Shown one piece after another: positions 57,401-61,654 of a stretch of 64,000 bases of DNA; the first letter of the stretch is position 1; the number at the start of each line of letters is the position of its first letter. The notes under the pieces were generated by a model. The model did not search any database. It saw only the letters and a program-made list of their open reading frames with translations, and had not been told where the DNA came from. This DNA comes from Patella vulgata (Eukaryota > Mollusca > Gastropoda > Patellidae), in NCBI RefSeq assembly GCF_932274485.2, contig NC_065884.2:34305540-34369539 (forward strand), given 5' to 3'. The position numbers were made by a program, and so were the translations under genes.

Positions 57401-58240
57401 GATCTCCGAGCTGATGCCATTTCTTATTTAGCAATGTCCCATGTCTTTTCAAGGTACCTATTTCTTTATCGTTAGGTAGACCATTTTGTCAATCGTGCAC
57501 CTGGTTGTCGGGTTTGCAGGTGAAATTCATTTAAGAAAAGAAAGCCACGGCTTAGATTCAAATGGTTATAAAGAGGCCCTACCCAGTACTGTTGCGAACT
57601 TTTTAATGGTGGTAATTAAGGCCTATAGCCAACACTGACAGGAGCATTTGGCTTTATATCTGATATTTTTGATTTTTTAAAGGCCAGATAGTTTCAGATA
57701 TAACAACGTCATCTGGTATAATTATATTTTACACATTATTTCTCATACCAGCTTACGTCCATCCTGTATTGGCAACTCTAACCACCCTTCCGTAATCGCC
57801 GTGCATTGGTAGTACTAGACAACCCCTTTCAACAGTTCTGTTTTTATCCAACTTATAATTATGCCCCATTTCTTCCAATGCGCACACAACTGCTTTTTTT
57901 TCAAAACTTTCCACTTTCCCAGACAGCTTGACTTCCGTTGACACCAACACTAACCTACCCCAACCTTTCACAAGCTCTGTCAAAGAGAAAAGTAGTAACA
58001 ATCCTGTCACAAATGCAGAACAACCAAGCAGTATGGAAACAACAAAAAGTTTTGTTGGGGAAACAGCAAACACCGAAGGTACACGGAAGGAAAACCCTGT
58101 TACAAATGCAGCGCGACCAAGCAATACCGAAGCAACAGAAAAAAAAACAGCTAACAAACAAGCAGCAGGCGGAACAGATAACCAAACTACAGGCGAAACT
58201 AGTATAAATTCTGCGTTCAATAAACCCGACACTAGAAAAT
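18319..58240 (+). CDS. Host gene with four six-cysteine modules and Ser/Thr-rich linker exons (ten exons, both ends open)
   Basis: Exons: 18319-18427, 18895-19028, 36196-36307, 37014-37147, 50730-50898, 52325-52452, 52749-52818, 52936-53063, 53643-53954 and 57923-58240. All have AG/GT borders. Phases alternate 1,2,1,2 through the first eight and are 1-1 for the last two. The 1614 coding bases give 538 codons without a stop. Each pair of exons codes one module spaced C-x6-C-x(11-17)-C-x8-C-x(5-7)-C-x(25-26)-C; the x6 and x8 gaps are invariant in all four. Sequons such as NAT, NCT, NTT, NMT and NLT occur in most exons. Even cysteines and sequons suggest a secreted or surface glycoprotein. No membrane segment is seen. 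I do not recognise the family; the layout superficially recalls other disulphide-rich helical repeats. The first and last exons were not found, and further module exons may hide in the two long introns. Confidence 0.8.
18895..19028 (+). CDS. Exon b: second half of six-Cys module 1
   Basis: Acceptor TTCATTACAG, donor GTAAGA, 134 bp, phase 2 in and 1 out. It codes C-x7-C-x25-C with an ANATATCD sequon segment. Exon d has exactly the same length and cysteine spacing. Confidence 0.85.
19090..19203. repeat. 57-bp tandem duplication in the intron
   Basis: Positions 19090-19146 and 19147-19203 are essentially identical head-to-tail copies, starting 62 bases after the exon b donor. Confidence 0.9.
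19277..20206 (-). pseudogene. Unidentified degraded coding relic
   Basis: The minus strand carries several overlapping open pieces (19277-19582, 19605-19880, 19819-20067, 19991-20206). Their composition looks protein-like, for example LNMLGYTVNDPELGYRYF and RPTSDTRSFDGTG. They lie in different frames, so the copy is broken. A 160-residue plus-strand frame (19717-20199) covers the same bases and may be only its shadow. I do not recognise the protein; a mobile-element or virus-derived origin is possible. Confidence 0.35.
20399..21175. repeat. Long diverged direct repeat, copy 1
   Basis: It matches 23499-24572 in the same direction, opening with TAGCAA(G)ATTGCTAGAATTTT and running past GGAAGCCAAAG and a GGATGTGG block. 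Within it a sub-repeat of about 170 bp occurs twice (near 20461-20565 and 20632-20735). Divergence is several percent or more. A TG...CA border was not evident, so I do not call it an LTR. Confidence 0.7.
21176..23498. other. AT-rich stretch between the direct repeats, no gene seen
   Basis: About 2.3 kb with no long open frame and no recognisable protein motif. A short block near 21730-21850 resembles one near 21900-22000 (TATATGTGTT...GCTATGTAGAGCT...TATAATTTT), a local duplication. Confidence 0.5.
23499..24572. repeat. Long diverged direct repeat, copy 2, with SINE inside
   Basis: Partner of 20399-21175. It is longer because a family 2 SINE has inserted at 23943-24217, but it lacks part of the first sub-repeat near 23570. 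Confidence 0.7.
23943..24217 (-). mobile_element. SINE family 2, full copy with 12-13 bp target duplication
   Basis: On the minus strand it has a tRNA-like head with a B-box-like GGTTTCGAATCCCC and an A-box-like GGTTAGCGTGCG. A conserved body (CCTCCGGTTTCCTCCCACTG) and a tail GGACGTTAAACCCCATTTCT plus CT repeats follow. CTGGCTGGATGG flanks both sides (23931-23942 and 24218-24229). It interrupts the direct repeat, so it is younger than that repeat. Confidence 0.9.
24573..25379. other. No gene recognised; probably the left part of the Tc1 relic towards its end
   Basis: An AGCAGCAAAAGAAACG motif near 25077 resembles known Tc1-like ends and may mark the left border of the following relic. No matching right end was found. 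Confidence 0.35.
25380..26120 (+). pseudogene. Tc1-like transposase relic
   Basis: The N-terminal part (about 25380-25600) reads MPRLTTAQMNQALANHFQ, VRTIYRLQQRFRA and RTGKTRVTT, typical of the paired helix-turn-helix and GRPR-like linker. A later segment in another frame contains GGPSVMVWG. The frame 25753-26019 holds PDLNPIEHLLDEIQRRL with the third acidic residue of the DDE triad, and GGHTRY near 26097-26119 is the usual C-terminus. Frames are interrupted and a large part of the catalytic centre is missing, so it is dead. Confidence 0.8.
26288..26740 (+). pseudogene. LINE ORF1 protein fragment with zinc knuckles
   Basis: The 150-residue open frame covers the central and C-terminal ORF1. 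It starts like the matching stretch of the second LINE copy near 30700 (EYLSSQGVQYVKRI against ECLASQGVTYVKRI). Three Cys/His clusters follow; the first reads CYKFQTFGHSKTVC, where a Phe stands at the usual second Cys, so that knuckle is probably lost. The second, CARCGHEGHDSATC, is intact. It would bind the LINE RNA. Confidence 0.8.
27739..27932 (-). mobile_element. SINE family 1, internally deleted, with 13-bp target duplication
   Basis: GACTCGCGATACC flanks both sides (27726-27738 and 27933-27945) within the LINE sequence. Read on the minus strand it has head GGATCACGTGGCTAAGTGGG, a B-box-like GTGTTCGATCCCTG and tail AACGTCC reversed into ATTTCATTTCATTT. The middle of the body is missing compared with 40300-40672. 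Confidence 0.92.
29716..29985 (-). mobile_element. SINE family 2
   Basis: Nearly the same sequence as 23943-24217, with body, B-box-like GGTTTCGAATCCCC and the ACGTTAAACCCC tail in reverse. It lies exactly between the 3' end of one LINE copy and the 5' end of the next. No clear target duplication was identified. Confidence 0.88.
30348..30533 (+). pseudogene. LINE ORF1 N-terminus
   Basis: The frame from ATG 30348 codes the N-terminal segment with PRFLVIHSTND, the usual start of the ORF1 RNA-binding part in this LINE type. It runs into a stop at 30531 because of a frameshift; the following bases in the next frame continue with GEPKSVKKMRNATLL. Confidence 0.7.
31263..31563 (+). mobile_element. 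SINE family 1, full copy with 11-14 bp target duplication
   Basis: TTTGAATCTTTGTG flanks both sides (31249-31262 and 31564-31577), interrupting the LINE endonuclease region. The head carries GGTGGCTGGTTGGTTAAGAC (A-box-like) and GTGTTCGATCCCTG (B-box-like), as in tRNA Leu/Ser-type genes. The tail is GGACGTTAAACCCC followed by ATTTC repeats. The part around the Thr-like CGGATG block is deleted relative to 40300-40672. Confidence 0.93.
32066..32639 (+). pseudogene. LINE RT palm and thumb fragment
   Basis: The palm motif FVDD (positions near 32100) is preserved, followed by CLNSLQQWATENGFRFSKFK, the common motif after the palm. A frame change near 32300-32330 leads to the thumb segment LLRLYRALIRSIIDYGCVVY, nearly identical to 28417-28500 in the other copy. 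Confidence 0.8.
33631..34185. other. Intron sequence, no feature recognised
   Basis: No open frame or element border of note. Confidence 0.4.
34186..34337. mobile_element. Short palindromic member of the CCGG-arm family
   Basis: Begins CTATACTATATACTGG and ends with CCGGTATATAGTATTG-like sequence; the two halves are near reverse complements made of CCGGAAAACA subrepeats. It is about 150 bp with no interior, and lies 39 bp upstream of a longer relative. Confidence 0.75.
34377..35322. mobile_element. CCGG-arm inverted-repeat element enclosing a Penelope-like fragment
   Basis: The left arm (34377-34550) matches the left arm at 3155-3290, including GTAACCCAGAGCCTGGTCCT. The right arm is short (about 35280-35322, ending GTATATAGTATAG). 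The interior holds several GGGTTAGG-like tracts (34563-34577, 34608-34616, 34912-34925, 34993-35000) and, on the minus strand, a Penelope-like coding piece. Confidence 0.75.
35017..35290 (-). pseudogene. Penelope-like element fragment
   Basis: On the minus strand the frame from about 35290 down reads FRLTREKFWIDKLKTTAPLG then LN, the end of a GIY-YIG-type module. VVPFSATAASAPQLIRKHY and then YSKNKNLNDILLHSKL follow, a stretch that in Penelope-like elements precedes the cysteine motif. Residues upstream of this in the open frame come from the element arm. The order of the two motifs differs from 5184-5654, so it may be from another Penelope lineage. Confidence 0.65.
35343..35624 (+). pseudogene. 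Possible transposase-related fragment
   Basis: A 93-residue frame ends with a block reading HGNRFNIIFHNAANINYMAK. I associate GNRFNI-FHNA with hAT-like transposon proteins from invertebrates, from memory only. The N-terminal half shows nothing recognisable. Confidence 0.35.
35625..36195. other. Intron end before exon c, no other feature
   Basis: AT-rich sequence ending in the ACATTTCAG acceptor; no repeat or gene recognised. Confidence 0.45.
36196..36307 (+). CDS. Exon c: first half of six-Cys module 2
   Basis: Acceptor ACATTTCAG, donor GTAAGTC, 112 bp, phase 1 in and 2 out. It codes C-x6-C-x16-C (PCSIALAYCSEILYRASI segment). Part of it is duplicated immediately downstream. Confidence 0.85.
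36228..36445 (+). repeat. Tandem duplication of part of exon c with its donor site
   Basis: The stretch from CATGTTCTATTGCC in exon c through the donor and about 28 intron bases recurs directly at about 36338-36445. The second copy keeps the donor (GTTTGTAAGTC) but its upstream border has no AG acceptor, and it carries a 3-base insertion and a few substitutions. It is probably a non-functional pseudo-exon. Confidence 0.85.
37014..37147 (+). CDS. Exon d: second half of six-Cys module 2
   Basis: Acceptor TTTTACGTAG, donor GTAAGG, 134 bp, phase 2 in and 1 out. It codes C-x7-C-x25-C with the sequon segment VNTTACD. Length, phase and spacing equal exon b. Confidence 0.85.
38594..39030. repeat. 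Shuffled direct repeats within the 6.15-kb element
   Basis: A block of about 50 bp (CTGTAGTTTCATTATTTT...ATGTGACCCTTTCCA) occurs near 38600-38650 and 38736-38787. A second block (ACAGAGAGAGAG...CTTGCATTTGCC...AGTAGTCCAAG) occurs near 38650-38721 and 38958-39030. Confidence 0.8.
39172..39400 (-). mobile_element. SINE family 2, old copy
   Basis: Diverged match to the 23943-24217 copy, with AATTCGCTTGCGCGTAGGGG and GAGGTTGGACAGG preserved; the tail end beyond the TAGGTCGTTTTGGG block is missing. Confidence 0.8.
39509..39710 (-). mobile_element. SINE family 1, old 5'-reduced copy
   Basis: Begins GAAATGAAATGGGGTTTAAC (the reversed tail) and continues through TATCGAATTCCAACTGCCAA. Only a vestige of the head remains (CAGCGCCTAACTCATTCAGT). 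Confidence 0.75.
40300..40672 (+). mobile_element. SINE family 1, best complete copy
   Basis: Head with GTGGCTAAGTGGGTAAGACG (A-box-like) and GTGTTCGATCCCTG (B-box-like), so it is tRNA Leu/Ser-derived. The body runs through CTAGTCGTTCGGATG and GGAATTCGATATAAGAGTAG. The tail is GGACGTTAAACCCC with ATTTC repeats. Short TTGGTTGA matches flank it (near 40287 and 40673), a possible target duplication. Confidence 0.9.
41488..41545 (-). mobile_element. SINE family 1, 3' end fragment
   Basis: AAATGAAATGGGATTTAACA followed by TATGAGGGAATTTCTGCCCTGG, the last part of the family in reverse. Confidence 0.65.
42001..42105 (+). mobile_element. SINE family 2, internally deleted copy
   Basis: Contains GCCTGTCCAACTTCGTTGG, then TCCTCCGGTTTCC joined directly to the tail GTGTCGAATGGACGTTAAAC and CT repeats. 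Confidence 0.8.
42300..42505 (+). mobile_element. SINE family 2 copy
   Basis: Matches from the head (GTGGTTTCGATTCCCTAG, B-box-like) through CTAAAGACCCCTACGCGC to GTTAGTCCCAAAATGAC and a CT-rich end; the final ACGTTAAACC block is absent. A G-run near 42265-42280 precedes it. Confidence 0.8.
42636..42812 (+). mobile_element. SINE family 2, 5'-truncated copy
   Basis: Starts inside the body at GTAGGGTCGCCTGTCCAACC and runs to GGACGTTAAACCCCATTTCT with CT repeats. Truncation at the 5' end is usual for this replication mode. Confidence 0.88.
44274..44535 (+). mobile_element. SINE family 2, old copy
   Basis: Diverged head (GAGTGGTCAGATGTGGGC) and body (GGTCGCCTGCCAAACTTTGT), ending in a C-run and a long CT repeat near 44500-44535. 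Confidence 0.75.
44536..44976. other. No gene recognised
   Basis: AT-rich interior of the Harbinger-like pair without open frames of note. Confidence 0.4.
44980..45293 (-). mobile_element. SINE family 1, 5'-truncated, with target duplication
   Basis: Reversed tail (AAATGAAATGAAATGGG) through the body to the B-box region (GCAGGGATCGA), where it stops. ATTAAAACAATGAA flanks both sides (near 44968-44981 and 45294-45307). The tRNA-like A-box part is missing. Confidence 0.9.
45300..46229. other. No gene recognised; homopolymer and short repeats
   Basis: A G-rich tract lies near 45648-45670. No open frame or element border was recognised. Confidence 0.4.
47862..48150 (+). mobile_element. SINE family 1, old copy
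   Basis: B-box-like GGGGTTCGATCCCTATG, body with CAGTTGGAATTCGAAATAAG and tail GGACATTAAACCCCATTGC. It is clearly more diverged than the other copies. A tandem ACTCTCCTTAATTTCTAAAT-like repeat precedes it at about 47700-47765. Confidence 0.75.
48759..49124 (-). mobile_element. SINE family 1, full copy with 13-bp target duplication
   Basis: TTTCTCCAAAGAA flanks both sides (48746-48758 and 49125-49137). On the minus strand it shows the head (GTGGCTAAGTGGGTTAG), the B-box-like GTGTTCGATCCCTG, the body and a tail with ATTTC repeats, closely matching 40300-40672. Confidence 0.93.
50730..50898 (+). CDS. Exon e: first half of six-Cys module 3
   Basis: Acceptor AATATCACAG, donor GTAAGT, 169 bp, phase 1 in and 2 out. 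An N-terminal extension of about 30 residues precedes VNMTACD and the C-x6-C-x17-C pattern. It starts 38 bases after the Harbinger-like right end, so a mobile element reaches almost to the splice site. Confidence 0.8.
51032..52221. mobile_element. Foldback element with TTCGTTATAACGAA arrays and 10-bp target duplication
   Basis: The ends are CGGAGCC(C/A)CTTAAGTGCA and its complement, followed on both sides by two GATTCCACTCTTATATAA blocks and long arrays of palindromic TTCGTTATAACGAA or TTCGTTTAAACGAA motifs (51105-51310, 51360-51545, 52010-52150). TAGGAAAATA flanks both sides (51022-51031 and 52222-52231). A smaller inverted pair (about 51334-51370 and 51541-51577, TTGGTGTGAAGCATTGGAG) and a SINE fragment lie inside. 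It sits in the e-f intron. Confidence 0.85.
51740..51905 (+). mobile_element. SINE family 2, old truncated copy inside the foldback
   Basis: Contains ACGTGACAAGGAGCAGGGTA, TTGTCCAACCTCGTAGG and AATTGAACCATGTGTTAATC. The tail block is missing. Confidence 0.75.
52325..52452 (+). CDS. Exon f: second half of six-Cys module 3
   Basis: Acceptor CATTTTCAG, donor GTGAGT, 128 bp, phase 2 in and 1 out. It codes C-x5-C-x25-C and an NLT sequon; the x5 gap is two residues shorter than in the other modules. Confidence 0.85.
52749..52818 (+). CDS. Exon g: first half of six-Cys module 4
   Basis: Acceptor CTAATTCCAG, donor GTTCGT (weak), 70 bp, phase 1 in and 2 out. It codes C-x6-C-x11-C with an NNT sequon. 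The shortest of the first-half exons. Confidence 0.8.
52936..53063 (+). CDS. Exon h: second half of six-Cys module 4
   Basis: Acceptor TTCCTTACAG, donor GTAAGT, 128 bp, phase 2 in and 1 out. It codes C-x7-C and an NTT sequon. The sixth cysteine is split: the T is the last base of this exon and the GC is the start of exon i. Confidence 0.85.
53643..53954 (+). CDS. Exon i: Ser/Thr/Asn-rich linker
   Basis: Acceptor ACTTTCTCAG, donor GTAAGTGTG, 312 bp, phase 1 on both sides. The translation is low in hydrophobic residues and rich in Thr, Asn, Ser and Glu, with two NPVTNA segments, as in an extended O-glycosylated spacer. Its first two bases complete the sixth Cys of module 4. Because it is symmetric (1-1) it can be duplicated or skipped without a frame change. 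Confidence 0.8.
54288..55736 (+). mobile_element. Tc1-like DNA transposon with 26-bp perfect inverted ends
   Basis: CTCAGCCAAATTAAAAACTT plus six more bases at 54288-54313 is mirrored exactly at 55711-55736. TA flanks both sides (54286-54287 and 55737-55738). The element is 1449 bp with one transposase gene. The sister duplication copy has the uninterrupted site near 58570. Confidence 0.95.
54584..55394 (+). pseudogene. Tc1-like transposase, broken
   Basis: From ATG 54584: helix-turn-helix part (VARAFNCSRQTIINLRMRV), a basic linker with RPRAGAPRVT, then the catalytic region. VVFSEESRF shows Glu where Tc1 enzymes usually have the first catalytic Asp. A TGA stop follows at 55112, after which the same frame continues with GGGSVMVWGS. 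Near 55210-55240 the frame changes to QQDNARPHTAIA (second Asp) and SPDPNPIEHIW (third acidic residue). At least one stop, one frameshift and one catalytic substitution mean it is inactive; the intact ends might still be mobilised by a relative. Confidence 0.92.
55739..56805. other. Intron of the host gene, no gene seen
   Basis: AT-rich, with CAA-type runs near 56195-56225. It matches 58570-59690 in the sister copy. Confidence 0.5.
56806..57034 (-). mobile_element. SINE family 2, copy shared by both duplication units
   Basis: AATTCGATTGAGCGTAGGGG through GAGGTTGGATAGG to CGCTAACCAATCGGCCATCC, in reverse. The same insertion is present at 59697-59929, so it predates the duplication. Confidence 0.88.
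57923..58240 (+). CDS. Exon j: duplicated Ser/Thr/Asn-rich linker
   Basis: Acceptor ACTTTCCCAG, donor GTAAGTGTG, 318 bp, phase 1 on both sides, with the frame fully open. It differs from exon i by a handful of residues and a net gain of two codons. Its first two bases are AC instead of GC, so a transcript that skipped exon i would place Tyr instead of the sixth Cys of module 4. Confidence 0.75.
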
Positions 58241-59696
58241 GTAAGTGTGTAGTTTAGTTTTTAAATATAAAACTCAATAATTACAAAATATTGGCTCATC
58301 AAAAAGATTTGGATTTTTATACGCCCACTCACGTCTGACCGTATGTAGTTCAAATTGCTTGTTAGTCATTAACCATTGTTACGAAATCTTATATTAGCAC
58401 ATACCTTCAACACTTCAATATGATCGCAATTGTAAGCAAATAATAATTTGCTCATAAATCCGCGGACTGGTGGGCTGTGTGTCGCTGTCTGATATCCCTT
58501 GTTTATTGCAGAAGCCAATATAACAATTAATTATGTTTTTAATTTCTAAGCTAATCCAACCAGGAAACCATAATATGATGACCAAAGCCAGTATAGGAGT
58601 CGTTTAACAATAAACACACAAGCTTCTTTTTTACACTGTCGCTACCGATACTCTATTCTTGTTATATTTACATTATCATTTGAACGTTTACGTTAATTCT
58701 TTTTTATACGATTCATCACGTTAACTTTATGACGTTATACAATAGATCTACATGTGGAACTTTACTTTTGGTTACAACAACAGCAAAAGTAGTACCAGAC
58801 AGGTTTTGTTACAACAAAAATAAAAAAATAAAAATAATTTTAAGTTTGATATACAAGTAAATAAACATTTAGGCATAATCTACGTTTGCTTTAGGTACCA
58901 TAAATGGACATTAAATTGAATAATAATCTACGTTTGCTTTAGGTACCATAAATGGACATTAAATTGAATAATAATAATGTTACTTACAGCTTGTGGGGAC
59001 TGTAAAAACAATAGTCTCGTGATTAACGAAACGATAAAACAATCAACGTTCAACATCTTAACAGAAAAAACATGGCTGATACAAACAACAACAACAAACA
59101 AACAGAAAAAAAAAAATATGGGGTTGCACATGTATCAAAAATATTAACTAGGACCAATTAATAACTAAATTCTGGACTAGGATCCGTTCGAAAGAATGGA
59201 TGACATAAATGACCACAAGTGGATTATTGCCGTAACACATACCAACACCTTGCATGAAGTTTTCGGGCTTTGTCGATATGCATAGGTCATATTGAGTCTA
59301 ACATTACTGTATGAACAAACTTAATTTCGGCTTTTAAAAAATATCTATGTGTTAGAAATCACACCCGGGAAAATTCTACAATTAGATATTCCAACGAATA
59401 AAAAGTAAACTTTGACATCGAAAAATTCCAAATTTGAAGCTAATTACGTCACTCATCCGGACAGATTAATTCGTACAAAGGGGTGTCGGCATGCCCGTAG
59501 TCCATCTTTTAATTCCTTGTAAGATTTTTTATAGCTTTACTTTTCTAAATAGTCAGTTCTTACCGAAGTAATGGGTATTTGATGATGTAGTGTGAATTGA
59601 TTTTTTTTAATTCTTAGTTACCGTATTTGACTAAGTCTCGATTATCCAGTTTATCGATAATTGTTTGAATCTCGCGGGAGTTTAAATAATAGTTTA

Positions 59697-59929
59697 TATA
59701 CCATTTCGGGACTAACACGTGGTTCAATTTTGTTTTAAATAATTCGATTGAGCGTAGGGGACTTTAGCAGTGGAGGAAACCACAGGACCCGGAGAAAACC
59801 CATGAGGTTGGATAGGCGACACTACTCCTTGTCACGTACAACCGGGGTATCGAAACCACGCCAGTTGACTCAATGACAGACCTTATGAGACACCGCGCAC
59901 ACGCTAACCAATCGGCCATCCAACCCCCT
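59697..59929 (-). mobile_element. SINE family 2, duplicate
   Basis: Copy of 56806-57034 carried by the tandem duplication. Confidence 0.88.
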
Positions 59930-60654
59930 ACACAAGACAAACCTGCGAACAGGACACAATATACACAGACACCTCAGGCAACAAACACACATATCAAGTT
60001 AATTGATCGAGGGACAAAAGGTAAGTCTTCAAAGCGCTGTGCAGCCAGGGGGCTGTAGTGATACGAGCTTCACCCAAACTAGGCATAAGGGAAGCACATC
60101 AAGAAAAAAGGAATATTTACCAAACGTTGTATAATACTGGTGTGAGTAATGATCGGCTGTGTGCTACAAGGAATTTTAATGTAGGTACATTGCAGGAAAA
60201 ACCTTTGTAACTAACTTTTTTTGTGAAATGTAAAACCAAAAAAAAAACACCAAAAAACCCCAAGTAAATTAAATGGTTTTATGTAGTAACACTAACGATC
60301 TCCGAGCTGATGCCATTTCTTATTTAGCAATGTCCCATGTCTTTTCAAAGTACCTATTTCTTTACCGCTAGGTAGACCATTTTGTCAATCGTTCACCTGG
60401 TTGTAGTGTTTGCAGGTGACGATCGTAGCAGGTATAGATGAGAAATCGTCGAAGGCATGTCTTATATTCTCGACTGGTAGCGTTTTCTAAACACGGGAGT
60501 CCCGACTGGGACACATGCCGTGACAGTCGTGTCGGTCTGGATAAGCACACCCTTTTTGGCAGGATTGGCAAAAATAATGTATTTCGAAAAAAGGAGGCAT
60601 TGAAGTAATGACGTCATAGTGTTTTCCGTAGTGATACAGATGTAAGATTTTGAG
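59930..60654. other. End of duplication copy B and unclassified sequence
   Basis: Homology to copy A ends at 60419; nothing recognisable follows until the RT relic. Confidence 0.45.
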
Positions 60655-61648
60655 GTTAGATTTATCTGCTGCTTTCGACACGGTTGACCCGTCCATTCTT
60701 CTACGTAGACTTCAATTTAAATTCGATGTTTGTGGCTCTGCATTAAATCTATTAGAAAGCTATCTTATGAGTAGGAAACAGTGAATTTTAGTTAATTGTA
60801 AATCGTCGCCTGAATCTGTTTTTTCATCTGGGGTTCCCCAAGGTTCTGTTCTTGGTCCGATATTATTTACCCTCTATACGTCACCATTAGGTGATATTGT
60901 CAGAAAATATGGTCTCAGCTTTCATTTGTATGCCGATGATACTCAGTTATATATTTTATTTACACCTAATTGTCCATCTTCTTTCAATTTATCAAAATTG
61001 CCACTTGAGAACTTGAGAACTGAATTAGTGAAATTAGAAAATGGATGTCATAGAATTTTCTAAAATTGAATGAAGTTAAAACCGAATATTTATTATTAGG
61101 CTCAATTCATCAATTAAGTAAATTTGCACATGATAACCCCCCTGTTGTTATTGGTAATTGTGATATATTTTCATCTTATTCTGCTTGTAATATTGGCGCA
61201 ATCATTGATAGTTTTATGCTTATGGGAGCTTAAGTAAATAGTATTTGTAAATTGTGCTATTTTAATATCAGAAAAATAGGAAAAACACGTAAATTTGTAA
61301 CTGTAGAGGCCACTAAGTCACTTGTTAATTTTCTGGTCACTTCTTGATTAGATAACTTTAATTCACTTTTAGTTGGTTTACGTTAAAAGCTTATAGATAA
61401 ATTACAAAAAGTACAGAATACTGCAGCTAGACTTGGTACTTTAACTAAGAAATGTAACCACATATCTCCTGTTTTATATAATTTACACTGGTTACCTGTT
61501 AAATATCGAATTGATTTTAAGATTTTATTACTTAGATTTAAATGTTTAAAGCCCAAAACTGTTCAACTAGTCTCTTATGGTCCGCGCTCTTTTAGTTATC
61601 TAGCACCTGCCGATCCATCGAGCCACCAAACGATACTTTATTTGTTTT
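60655..61648 (+). pseudogene. CR1/L2-like LINE reverse transcriptase relic
   Basis: The translation starts [19 protein letters not shown], passes [20 protein letters not shown] and the catalytic LYADDTQLY near 60928-60954. It ends with VQNTAARLGTLTKKCNHISP and LHWLPVKYRIDFKILLL, all hallmark strings of CR1/L2-group LINEs. Several stops and frame changes interrupt it and the 5' part with the endonuclease is missing. Confidence 0.88.
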
Positions 61649-61654
61649 GATTCA

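Larger units (their letters stand above)
53249..57522. repeat. Tandem duplication around the linker exon, copy A
   Basis: It matches 57523-60419 head-to-tail at roughly 97% by eye, covering the intron before the linker exon, the exon itself, downstream intron and a SINE. Copy A additionally contains the Tc1 element at 54288-55736. Confidence 0.92.
57523..60419. repeat. Tandem duplication around the linker exon, copy B
   Basis: Starts directly after copy A. It lacks the Tc1 element and has its own 51-bp tandem duplication (about 58871-58972). Confidence 0.92.
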
